This document shows, one piece after another, positions 1 through 5,260 of a stretch of DNA of 5,451 nt. Position numbers and translations under genes: made by a program. The stretch's first letter is position 1. Every line of letters starts with the position of its first letter. The notes beneath the pieces are model-generated. The model made no database searches. It worked only from the letters and a program-made list of their open reading frames with translations, and had not been told where the DNA came from. Origin of the DNA: Rubrobacter sp. Its GTDB lineage: Bacteria; Actinomycetota; Rubrobacteria; Rubrobacterales; Rubrobacteraceae. The stretch covers positions 1 to 5,451 of the forward strand of contig JADDPY010000397.1 in the NCBI GenBank assembly GCA_016781635.1. The letters run 5' to 3'.

Positions 1-33
1 TCGTCAGTGAGAGTTCGAATCTCTCCGTCGGCA
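1..33 (+). tRNA. 3' end of a tRNA gene (partial, cut by window edge)
   Basis: A canonical T arm is visible: GAGAG at 9-13, the seven-base loop TTCGAAT at 14-20, and CTCTC at 21-25 closing the 5-bp stem. The 3' acceptor strand CGTCGGC (26-32) and an A discriminator (33) follow. The next bases are CGA, so CCA is not encoded, as is common in actinobacteria. The missing 5' acceptor strand should read GCCGACG. The anticodon is outside the window, so the isotype cannot be read; an A discriminator would fit tRNA-Leu among others, but this is a guess. The tRNA end is followed 77 bases later by the end of a convergent integrase gene, the usual arrangement at an integration site. Confidence 0.85.
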
Positions 34-35
34 CG
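1..35. other. Probable attachment site (att) at the tRNA 3' end
   Basis: Tyrosine integrases of phages and islands commonly recombine in the 3' half of tRNA genes, and the element restores the tRNA end. Here the tRNA end lies directly beside the integrase gene, so the junction is probably within or just left of these bases. The exact core cannot be set because the second copy (the other element end) is outside the window. Bases 34-110, between the tRNA and the integrase stop, contain no gene I can support. Confidence 0.55.
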
Positions 36-110
36 AGGCCTTCGTAGCGTTGCTGCTGGTCAGCGGCACTTTCACGAGCGCTCATGGCTCCTCCAAGGGG
101 CGCGATGTCA

Positions 111-1271
111 CTAACTTGTCACAGTGGTCCCGAAGATCAGTCCGGCCACCCTTTCGGCGGCGTCGGTGGCCATCGGGGCTGTCACATGGCTGTAGACATC
201 GTCGGTGATGCGGGTGGAGGCGTGGCCCAGTCGCTCAGCTACCACCTTGTTGGCCACCCCGGCACCAAGGGCGAGGGTCGCCCACGTATGCCGCAAGTCA
301 TGCAGACGGATCCGCGGGAGACCTTGGCGGGCTACGGCTCGGGTGAACGCACGACCGAAATGCTCCGGGTGGTAGGGGCGTCCATCGGGGAGCGTGAAAA
401 CCAGTCCGGTGTCGGCCCAGCCAGCGCCCATGACCAACCGCTCGGCGGCCTGGGTCGCCTTCCACGTTCGCAGCACGGCAACAGTGGCAAGGTCGAGGCG
501 CACCATGCGCGCTCGACCCGACTTCGGGACCGGTGCCTCGAACACCTCGTGGGCTACGGTGGTGCGAGTGCCCCGGATGGCGGCGGTGCCGGCCTCAAGG
601 TCGACGTCGCTCCATCGTAGGCCCAGAACTTCGCCGCGTCGGCAGCCCGTTGTAGCCAGCAGCATCCACGCTGGGTAGTAGCGGCTGGTCTCCTCAGCGC
701 GGAGGAAGCGGGCAAGCGTGGCGGCATCCCAGGTACGCATCGCCTCGGATCGGGCGGAGCGGGCTGAGGGCGGCGTGGCCGCCCGTGCTGGGTTGCGGAC
801 CAGGCGGCCCCATTCCACGGCATCGCCGAGTGCTCGACCGAGCACGGCATGGGCCCGACGGATCGTCGATGGCGCCAAACCTCGGGCTTCGAGCTCTGCG
901 TACGTGCGGTTGAGAGCCCCGGGGTCGAGCGCCTGGAGCTGGACACCTCCGAGGTAGGGGAGCACGCAGCGGCGGAGGTCTCCCTCGTAACTCCGCCAGG
1001 TCGAGGCGGCCAGTCGAGGCCGCTGGACGGGGAGCCAGTCGGCGAGCAAGAAGTCGGTGAGGGTCTGGCGCCGAGGAGCGACGAAGGTCCCGGTGCGGTC
1101 CGCCTGACGAAGAGCCTCCATGGCGGCGAGGGCTTCCCGCTTGGTCCCGAAGCCGTGGCGACGAGCCTGGCGCCGAGTGCCGTCGGGAGCCGGAGCCAGA
1201 TCCACCACGAAGCCCCACTTGCCGCTTGGGAGTCGGCGGGGGCCAGCGGGATCTCGCTTCAGGTTGCTCAT
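111..1271 (-). CDS. int: Tyrosine-family site-specific integrase
   Basis: This 386-residue protein would catalyse insertion and excision of the element at the adjacent tRNA. Residues 1-60 resemble the N-terminal arm-binding region seen in many actinophage integrases (GKW..-type strands followed by a basic helix). Residues about 70-160 form the SAM-like core-binding domain. The catalytic domain follows with all the expected residues: Arg211 in TGCRRGE, Lys250 in PKSGR, His324 and Arg327 in HDLRHT, His350 in LGH, and the nucleophile Tyr360 in DDVYSH. Length is normal and nothing appears truncated. The start is the ATG at 1269-1271. It lies 2 bases after the stop of the upstream regulator, with an AGGA-type ribosome site a dozen bases before it, so the two genes are probably co-transcribed. 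It reads toward the tRNA, convergent with it. Confidence 0.95.
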   Translation of the reverse strand: MSNLKRDPAGPRRLPSGKWGFVVDLAPAPDGTRRQARRHGFGTKREALAAMEALRQADRTGTFVAPRRQTLTDFLLADWLPVQRPRLAASTWRSYEGDLRRCVLPYLGGVQLQALDPGALNRTYAELEARGLAPSTIRRAHAVLGRALGDAVEWGRLVRNPARAATPPSARSARSEAMRTWDAATLARFLRAEETSRYYPAWMLLATTGCRRGEVLGLRWSDVDLEAGTAAIRGTRTTVAHEVFEAPVPKSGRARMVRLDLATVAVLRTWKATQAAERLVMGAGWADTGLVFTLPDGRPYHPEHFGRAFTRAVARQGLPRIRLHDLRHTWATLALGAGVANKVVAERLGHASTRITDDVYSHVTAPMATDAAERVAGLIFGTTVTS

Positions 1272-1273
1272 GA

Positions 1274-2014
1274 TCAGTCGTTCCTGTCCTCAAGCAGTTC
1301 GGCCTCGGCCAGCACTGGGCGCAGCTCGGCCAACAAGGTCCTGGTGATGTGGCCACGGCTCAACACGCCGGTCGGGGTCCGCTTGTCCCGCTCTTCGGTG
1401 AGGCTGTGCCCCCAGCACCGTCGAGCCGCCAGCGCTAGGTGCCGCGCATCGACACCAAGACGCTCGGCCGCTCGTCTTTCAACCTCCTGGTCAGCGTCGC
1501 GTTCCGCTGCCATCCACTCCTCGAGATCGCCACCCTGTGCTTTCGGCCAGACCGCCTCCATGCCCGCCTCATACGCCTGCATGGCTCTCCGGCCCTCAGG
1601 GGAGAGCAGCACCTCAAGGGCCTCTTCGGCGCCTACCCGAGCTTTGCGGAAGCACGGCACGTCAAGCTCGGCGGGAAGCGATTGGCCGGCAAGGCCGAGA
1701 AAGCGGGCGCGAACACCCTCGCTTGAGGCGAAGGCGTCGGGTCCCAACATGACGTACGTTCCAGGTGGGACGAGGTCCGGAAGCTCCACGGCGTAGCGAA
1801 GCAAATCCGGAAGCAGGAGCAACTCGCCGATGGTGACCTCGCGACGGCCGGTTTCGACGCTGGCCACCGTAGCCCTGGTCCAGCGCAGTCCAAAGTCTCT
1901 TGCTCGGGCGGCTACTTCGTCCTGACGCCAGCCACGCTCCTCGCGAACAGCCCTCATCCGTTCGCCTACGACCCGACTCAGCGAGGGCTTGGCCGCCTGG
2001 TCAGGGCTCGACAT
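1274..2014 (-). CDS. XRE-family HTH regulator, probable element repressor
   Basis: This 246-residue protein has a Cro/C1-type helix-turn-helix at about residues 13-75: VVGERMRAVREERGWRQDEV, then the recognition-helix stretch WTRATVASVETGRR, then a helix resembling the IGELLLLPDLL segment common in actinobacterial XRE proteins. The remaining 170 residues are not an S24 peptidase or IrrE-type domain. Their end (LALAARRCWGHSLTEERD, then RGHITRTLLAELR, residues 193-232) resembles a C-terminal region I recall from other actinobacterial XRE proteins, function unknown. Without a LexA-like peptidase domain, induction by RecA-stimulated self-cleavage is unlikely. Its position between the integrase and a divergent excisionase/replication operon suggests it represses that operon and perhaps itself through the inverted repeats at 2015-2067. 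The ATG at 2012-2014 has no clear ribosome site but sits 6 bases after a -10-like hexamer, so the message may be leaderless. Confidence 0.85.
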   Translation of the reverse strand: MSSPDQAAKPSLSRVVGERMRAVREERGWRQDEVAARARDFGLRWTRATVASVETGRREVTIGELLLLPDLLRYAVELPDLVPPGTYVMLGPDAFASSEGVRARFLGLAGQSLPAELDVPCFRKARVGAEEALEVLLSPEGRRAMQAYEAGMEAVWPKAQGGDLEEWMAAERDADQEVERRAAERLGVDARHLALAARRCWGHSLTEERDKRTPTGVLSRGHITRTLLAELRPVLAEAELLEDRND

Positions 2015-2050
2015 GTCTTCACCCTACCGAAGACGTGCGTACGCATTCAA
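2014..2050 (-). promoter_or_regulatory. Predicted leaderless promoter of the regulator-integrase operon
   Basis: On the minus strand a -35-like TTGAAT (plus coordinates 2045-2050) is followed by an 18-bp spacer and a -10-like TAGGGT (2021-2026). Only 6 bases separate the -10 from the ATG at 2012-2014, so transcription would start on the A of the start codon. Leaderless messages are frequent in actinobacteria. The -10 matches TANNNT only; the placement is the main support. Confidence 0.5.
2015..2034. promoter_or_regulatory. Inverted repeat over the regulator's -10/start site
   Basis: GTCTTC (2015-2020) and GAAGAC (2029-2034) are perfect 6-bp arms around an 8-bp spacer. The dyad covers the predicted -10 and start point of the regulator-integrase operon, a position suited to autoregulation. 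It differs in sequence from the TGCGT-type repeats next to it, so a different protein could bind it. Confidence 0.4.
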
Positions 2051-2067
2051 ACGCACGTCGGCGTTTG
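2032..2067. promoter_or_regulatory. Overlapping operator-like inverted repeats in the divergent promoter region
   Basis: Two perfect dyads overlap: GACGTGCGT (2032-2040) with ACGCACGTC (2051-2059), 9-bp arms and 10-bp spacer; and CAAACGC (2048-2054) with GCGTTTG (2061-2067), 7-bp arms and 6-bp spacer. A third, TGCGTACGCA (2036-2045), is a continuous palindrome. The pentamer TGCGT or its complement occurs at 2036, 2041, 2051 and 2080. The repeats cover the spacer and -35 of the regulator promoter and the expected -35 region of the excisionase promoter. One set of sites could therefore control both directions, as in phage repressor switches. Confidence 0.6.
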
Positions 2068-2074
2068 GTGGTGG

Positions 2075-2089
2075 TAGTCTGCGTTGCAA
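2075..2089 (+). promoter_or_regulatory. Predicted leaderless promoter of the excisionase/replication operon
   Basis: TAGTCT at 2075-2080 fits the TANNNT pattern and ends 8 bases before the ATG at 2089, so the message would have a leader of 0-2 bases. No good -35 is seen 16-18 bp upstream; that space is filled by the operator-like repeats. This suggests a promoter that is weak or needs help, and is easily blocked by a repressor. No ribosome site is present at a usual distance. Confidence 0.45.
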
Positions 2090-2286
2090 TGGACACGCAG
2101 AACAGTTCCAGCCCGCTCATCGGCCCCGAGGACCTTGCGAAGTACCTCGGCGTGCCGTTGTCAACCGTGTACCGCTGGCGTGCTCGAAAAACGGGGCCCA
2201 GAGGCGTGAGGGTCGGCCGACACCTCCGCTTCAGGACTGAGGATGTGACCGCTTGGCTCGAGTCACGGGCGGATTCCCAGTCATGA
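2089..2286 (+). CDS. xis: Excisionase-like MerR/HTH_17 DNA-binding protein
   Basis: This 65-residue protein is almost entirely one winged-helix domain of the excisionase type. LIGPEDLAKYLGVPLSTVYRWRAR (residues 10-33) gives the helix-turn-helix, RVGRHLRFRTEDVTAWL (41-57) gives the wing and last helix, and a short polar tail follows. Proteins of this size and fold bend DNA at attachment sites to direct integrases to excision, though the same fold also serves as a small transcription activator. The ATG at 2089 is chosen because the domain begins soon after it and a -10-like hexamer lies just upstream; in-frame GTG codons at 2068 and 2071 are possible but have no ribosome site. It is the first gene of the rightward operon and faces the integrase-repressor pair. 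Its TGA overlaps the next ATG (ATGA, 2283-2286). Confidence 0.85.
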   Translation: MDTQNSSSPLIGPEDLAKYLGVPLSTVYRWRARKTGPRGVRVGRHLRFRTEDVTAWLESRADSQS

Positions 2287-2639
2287 GTCCTAAGGAGGAG
2301 TGGTCAGATCCGCTGCCGCATCCTCGTGTGCGCCCCTGGATGTCGGTGCCCGAGGGCGGATGGAGACTGGCCGGGCTCGGCCGTAGCGCCGCGTACGCAG
2401 CCTCTGAGCGAGGTGAGCTGCCTACCCTGCGCATCGGGCGGAAGGTGGTGGTACCGACCAGCGCGATCTGGCGTGAACTGGGGTTGGACCCAGGGGATGC
2501 GGGTCCAACTCCTGATGAGGATAGGCGTCGAGGATGCGGCCTGACCGCTGACGCGACGATGCCGCCCCGGCGGGAGGGCGGCATCGCAATGGACCCACGT
2601 CGGCTGGCTGCTCGAGGAGGTCGTCGTGGCGAACTTTAG
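2283..2639 (+). CDS. Second excisionase/AlpA-like HTH protein
   Basis: This 118-residue protein carries another small excisionase-type helix-turn-helix at about residues 26-67: GWRLAGLGRSAAYAASERGELP, then LRIGRKVVVPTSAIWREL. The motif of a Gly-Arg-Ser-x-x-Tyr turn followed by LRIGRK..VP is typical of AlpA/HTH_17 proteins of actinophages. Residues 70-118 are a charged Arg/Gly-rich tail with no fold I recognise. The tail spans a strong hairpin (2557-2586), so part of it may be shaped by nucleic-acid constraints. The start at 2283 overlaps the previous stop as ATGA, indicating coupled translation; an in-frame ATG at 2340 is an alternative just before the HTH. Its job could be a second recombination-direction factor, an activator of later genes, or an origin-binding protein. 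Its end overlaps the next gene by 14 bases. Confidence 0.78.
   Translation: MSPKEEWSDPLPHPRVRPWMSVPEGGWRLAGLGRSAAYAASERGELPTLRIGRKVVVPTSAIWRELGLDPGDAGPTPDEDRRRGCGLTADATMPPRREGGIAMDPRRLAARGGRRGEL
2557..2586 (+). other. 11-bp GC-rich hairpin before the DUF3102-like gene
   Basis: CGATGCCGCCC (2557-2567) pairs perfectly with GGGCGGCATCG (2576-2586) around an 8-base loop. It lies inside the tail of the upstream gene, 27 bases ahead of the ribosome site of the next gene. No T-run follows, so it is not a classical terminator; it could be an attenuator, an RNA-processing barrier, or a protein site. Confidence 0.5.
2614..2620 (+). promoter_or_regulatory. Ribosome binding site fixing the GTG start at 2626
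   Basis: GAGGAGG lies 5 bases before the GTG at 2626-2628. No other plausible start in that frame has such a site, so it decides the start of the DUF3102-like gene. Confidence 0.8.
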
Positions 2640-3291
2640 CACCGACATCGCCACGACCGAGGCCACGGTCGTGAGGTGGGCGGAGCGGATCAGCCCGCAT
2701 CTCACCGCCATCGCCCAAAACATCATCCAGGCCGGCCGCGAGCTCATCTTCGCCAAGGAGGAACTGCCTCACGGGGACTTCCTCGACCTCGTGGAGTCCC
2801 TCGGGCTGCGACCTCGCACCGCCCAGAAGTTCATGGCCATCGCTCGGCACGAGCTACTCGGAAATGCGTCCCCGGGGTCGCATTTGCCGACGTCGTGGAC
2901 GGTCTTGTACGAGCTCTCCCGGGCGCCCGGCGAGCTCCTGGAGCAGGCGTTCGCCGATGGCGAGGTGGCCTCGGACATGAGCCGGAAGGACGCTGTCCAG
3001 CTTGTCGCCCGACTCCAGATCGAGGCGCGGACGGCTGAGGCCGACACAATCGAGGTTCGGATCCGTAGGGCGCAGTGGGAGATGGGCTGCGTCGCGGCCG
3101 GATTCATGCATGCCGATGGGGACATCGCTTTTGCGGCGGAGATGCTGCTCGACCACGTTCCGCCAGTGTGGGAACGCTTGGGTTACGAGGGGCCCGTTGA
3201 TTGGCTCGAGGACTGCGCCGCCCTCTTCGCCCTCTTCCCGAAGCCGGACTTCAGCCAGCCCTGGGACAAGCAGCCGGAGCCGGCGCCATGA
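2626..3291 (+). CDS. DUF3102-like protein
   Basis: This 221-residue protein of unknown function has an N-terminal region (about residues 20-105) that resembles DUF3102, a family found in phages and mobile elements. The visible marks are the helix IIQAGRELIFAKEELPHGDF (residues 33-52), then LGLRPRTAQKFMAIAR (59-74), which looks like a helix-turn-helix recognition segment, then HLPTSWTVLYELSRAPGELL (86-105), a pattern also seen in ParB-like and phage DNA-binding proteins. Residues 106-135 continue as helices (the MSRKDAVQLV stretch). The rest (136-221) includes an amphipathic region and a Pro-rich end. There is no signal peptide or membrane segment. It starts with GTG behind a strong ribosome site and ends in an ATGA overlap with the DnaB-like gene. 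That context suggests a DNA-binding accessory of replication, but this is inference. Confidence 0.75.
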   Translation: MANFSTDIATTEATVVRWAERISPHLTAIAQNIIQAGRELIFAKEELPHGDFLDLVESLGLRPRTAQKFMAIARHELLGNASPGSHLPTSWTVLYELSRAPGELLEQAFADGEVASDMSRKDAVQLVARLQIEARTAEADTIEVRIRRAQWEMGCVAAGFMHADGDIAFAAEMLLDHVPPVWERLGYEGPVDWLEDCAALFALFPKPDFSQPWDKQPEPAP

Positions 3292-3782
3292 ACCGCGGTC
3301 ACGTCAAGGGACCTTCGTCGGAACCACTCTCCCTTCCGTCTGACACCGACGCCGAGCGGATCGTGGCCGGGATCGCCCTGGATTCCCCCAAGGGAGCACG
3401 TTCGGTCGACGAGCTCGAGGACAGCGACTTCCTCGATCCCATCCTCCGGCAGCTGTGGGCGACAGCAGTCGCTTGCCCGACTCCGTTTCGCTTCGACCGC
3501 AGCCGGACGAGGGAGATCGCGGCCGCGGCCGGCGTCGAGTTTGAGGCCGCCGAGGCGGTGAGGTCCGCCATCCCGGTTCTTTTCGATGCCAGCCGTTGGT
3601 GGGTCCGCCGAGTTCGGGATGCGGCGATCCGCAGGGTTCTGATGGCCGAACTGGTCGATCTAGTGAATGCCCTCGGCCGCGGCGCGGGCCTCGATGAGGT
3701 CGTTCCGAAGCTTGAGGTTGCGCTCGAGGCCTCTCGCCGACGAAGGGTTCTCCGGCCGGTTGAGAGAAGGGCGGCAGCGTGA
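3288..3782 (+). CDS. Stand-alone DnaB N-terminal-domain-like protein
   Basis: This 164-residue protein resembles only the front part of the replicative helicase DnaB. Residues 19-65 (DTDAERIVAGIALDS, then VDELEDSDFLDPILRQLWATAV) follow the DnaB N-domain pattern of AE..VLG..L, then L...DF.dP.hr.if.a. Residues 72-100 fit the remaining N-domain helices. Residues 103-147 (RWWVRRVRDAAIRRVLMAEL, then LDEVVPKLEVALE) resemble the DnaB linker/docking helix region. The reading frame stops there, so the RecA-type ATPase domain is absent; the next gene instead encodes a different P-loop ATPase and overlaps it by 4 bases (GTGA). In DnaB the N-domain forms the collar that contacts primase, and the linker packs on the neighbouring ATPase. 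This protein might pair with the next ATPase or with host replisome parts. The ATG at 3288 overlaps the preceding stop (ATGA); a longer upstream start lacks support. Confidence 0.72.
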   Translation: MNRGHVKGPSSEPLSLPSDTDAERIVAGIALDSPKGARSVDELEDSDFLDPILRQLWATAVACPTPFRFDRSRTREIAAAAGVEFEAAEAVRSAIPVLFDASRWWVRRVRDAAIRRVLMAELVDLVNALGRGAGLDEVVPKLEVALEASRRRRVLRPVERRAAA

Positions 3783-5260
3783 TGACGATCGAGCCCTTGC
3801 GGATGCCCGACGATCACGTCGATAACCACCTGGGTTCTGTCCCGGATGGTCACGCCGGGTCTGACGTATTGGACGAGGTCGAGGCTTTCATCGGCACCTT
3901 CGTCGCCTTCCCTACGGTCGACGCCCGGGTCGCGACGACTTGCTGGATCGCGCACACGCACGCCGTCGGTGCGTTCGAGTCGAGTCCTCGTCTGGCCCTG
4001 CTCAGCCCCGAGCCAGGGTCGGGCAAGACGAGGGTGCTCGAGGTACTCGAGCTCCTCACCCCGAACCCGATGCACGTCCTTTCGGCATCCGCGGCCGCCA
4101 TCTTTCGCACCATCGAGAAGGGCTCGCCCACACTGTTGTTCGATGAGGTGGACGCCATCTTTGGGCGCCGCGGTAACGACGATGGCAACGAGGATCTGCG
4201 CGCCCTGCTGAACGCCGGCCATCGGGGAGGCGCAACGATCCCCCGCTGCTCCGGTCCGACGCATGAGGTCCGCAACTTCCCGGTCTACGCCGCTGCTGCC
4301 CTCGCCGGCCTCGGTGATCTGCCTGACACTCTCATGACTCGTTCCGTCATCGTCCGCATGCGACGCCGGGCCCCGGGCGAGACCGTTCGCCCATTCCGTC
4401 ATCGTCTTGCCAGTCCAGAGGGCTACGAGCTGCGCGACCGTCTGGGCGGGTGGGTCACCACCGTCGCAGACAGGCTACGAGGAGCCTGGCCAGAGATGCC
4501 GGACGGCGTCACGGATCGGGCCGCGGATTGCTGGGAACCGTTGCTTGCCATCGCCGAGGCTGCGGGCGGAGACTGGCCGGAGCGTGCCCGGAGGGCATGT
4601 GTGGAGCTGACTAAGGCCGGTGTCTCTCGTGAGGCAAGCCTCGGTGTTCGCCTTCTTGCTGATCTGCGGTTGGTCTTCGCCGACGAGGAACGAATGGGCA
4701 CGGAGACGATCCTCGAGCGGCTGTGCGCCATCGACGAGGCCCCCTGGGCAGATCTGCGAGGCCGACCGCTGGACGCCCGAGGCCTGGCCCGCCGGCTCAA
4801 TAACTACGAGATCAGCTCGACCCAGTTGAAGATCGAGGGCCACAAGGTGCGTGGCTACCGCCGAGAGGACCTGTGGGATGCGTGGCGGCGCTATCTCCCC
4901 CCGGAGGAAGCGGTACCTGCGGTACCTCCGGTACCGGCCAGGTCAGGAGGGGTGCCAGAGGTACCGGATGCCGGGGAGGTACCGGTACCTCTGGCCGAAG
5001 CGGTACCCGAAGCACCCCCTCTGAGCAGCGCAGTACCCCAGGTACCGCAGGTACCGGATGGTCAGGGGGGAGACGGGGAGGGCGTCCTCGCCGTGGTTCT
5101 TGAGGCCTTTCCAGGGAGTGAGGTCGTCTCCGCCAACGACCTCCGTGATCTCCCCCTCGGCGAGGTGGGCACCTGCCGTCACTGCTGGGCCACGACGGTG
5201 CGGACTGACGGCGAGGGGACTATCTGCGAGCCATGCCACGAGCAGCGGAGGGCATCATGA
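3779..5260 (+). CDS. DUF3631 P-loop ATPase with C-terminal zinc ribbon
   Basis: This 493-residue protein is a recognisable DUF3631 protein, a helicase-like ATPase family common in actinobacterial phages and islands. The P-loop LLSPEPGSGKT is at residues 74-84 (Lys83, Thr84) and Walker B PTLLFDEVDAIF at 117-128 (Asp122, Glu123). The stretch 131-195 contains the family's conserved GNEDLRALLNAGH, GATIPR, and LPDTLMTRSVIVRMRRR, where Arg188 is a possible arginine finger. Residues 196-373 form the helical DUF3631 region, ending in GYRREDLWDAWRRYLPP, which looks like a winged-helix end. Residues 378-427 are a Val-Pro-rich linker, and 466-486 have paired CxxC motifs (Cys466/469 and Cys483/486), probably a zinc ribbon. 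The linker DNA is a 180-bp inverted repeat. Translation probably starts at GTG 3779 (GTGA overlap; AGAAGG at 3765-3770), with ATG 3782 as alternative. The likely role is replication of the element; no primase domain is present. Confidence 0.88.
   Translation: MMTIEPLRMPDDHVDNHLGSVPDGHAGSDVLDEVEAFIGTFVAFPTVDARVATTCWIAHTHAVGAFESSPRLALLSPEPGSGKTRVLEVLELLTPNPMHVLSASAAAIFRTIEKGSPTLLFDEVDAIFGRRGNDDGNEDLRALLNAGHRGGATIPRCSGPTHEVRNFPVYAAAALAGLGDLPDTLMTRSVIVRMRRRAPGETVRPFRHRLASPEGYELRDRLGGWVTTVADRLRGAWPEMPDGVTDRAADCWEPLLAIAEAAGGDWPERARRACVELTKAGVSREASLGVRLLADLRLVFADEERMGTETILERLCAIDEAPWADLRGRPLDARGLARRLNNYEISSTQLKIEGHKVRGYRREDLWDAWRRYLPPEEAVPAVPPVPARSGGVPEVPDAGEVPVPLAEAVPEAPPLSSAVPQVPQVPDGQGGDGEGVLAVVLEAFPGSEVVSANDLRDLPLGEVGTCRHCWATTVRTDGEGTICEPCHEQRRAS
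4894..5073. repeat. 180-bp ungapped imperfect inverted repeat within the ATPase gene
   Basis: Pairing each base with its mirror across the centre between 4983 and 4984 gives 64 Watson-Crick matches in 90 positions by hand count, with no gaps; about 24 would be expected at this base composition. Perfect blocks are TCTCCCCCC (4894-4902) with 5065-5073; a 17-bp block (4911-4927) with 5040-5056; GGGGTGC (4949-4955) with 5012-5018; a 7-bp block (4960-4966) with 5001-5007; and the central palindrome GAGGTACCGGTACCTC (4976-4991). There is no loop at the centre, which favours a DNA dyad or cruciform over an RNA hairpin. It encodes the linker of the ATPase. Role unknown; a replication origin or a protein-binding array is possible. 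Confidence 0.85.
4912..5055. repeat. Mirror-spaced array of GGTACC palindromes
   Basis: GGTACC begins at 4912, 4921, 4930, 4960, 4978, 4984, 5002, 5041 and 5050, with a one-base variant AGTACC at 5032. The steps are 9, 9, 30, 18, 6, 18, 30, 9 and 9, which read the same in both directions. I found only one other GGTACC in the window (2450). All copies are in the same reading frame and encode Val-Pro. The 12-mer AGGTACCGGATG also occurs twice (4959-4970 and 5049-5060). Confidence 0.9.

Noticed and set aside
1..85. Minus-strand frame starting at ATG 83-85 with GGAGG upstream, open to the window edge
   Set aside because: It runs antisense through the tRNA end, spacing of the ribosome site is short, and there is no recognisable product; it cannot be judged without the flanking sequence.
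849..1796. Open frame of 315 codons on the plus strand
   Set aside because: It is antisense to the integrase and the XRE regulator, both with clear family motifs, and its translation is low-complexity Arg/Ser-rich.
2557..2586. Intrinsic terminator ending the first two rightward genes
   Set aside because: No T-run follows the stem and the downstream gene overlaps the upstream one, so a full stop here would defeat the operon; kept only as a hairpin.
3299..4402. Long open frame of 367 codons on the minus strand
   Set aside because: It lies antisense to the well-supported DnaB-N-like and ATPase genes, its composition is Arg/Ser-rich without a recognisable domain, and such shadows are common in GC-rich DNA.
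4912..5055. CRISPR-like array or simple microsatellite
   Set aside because: Repeats are only 6 bases, there are no regular unique spacers, and the mirror spacing and dyad argue against a CRISPR or plain slippage repeat.
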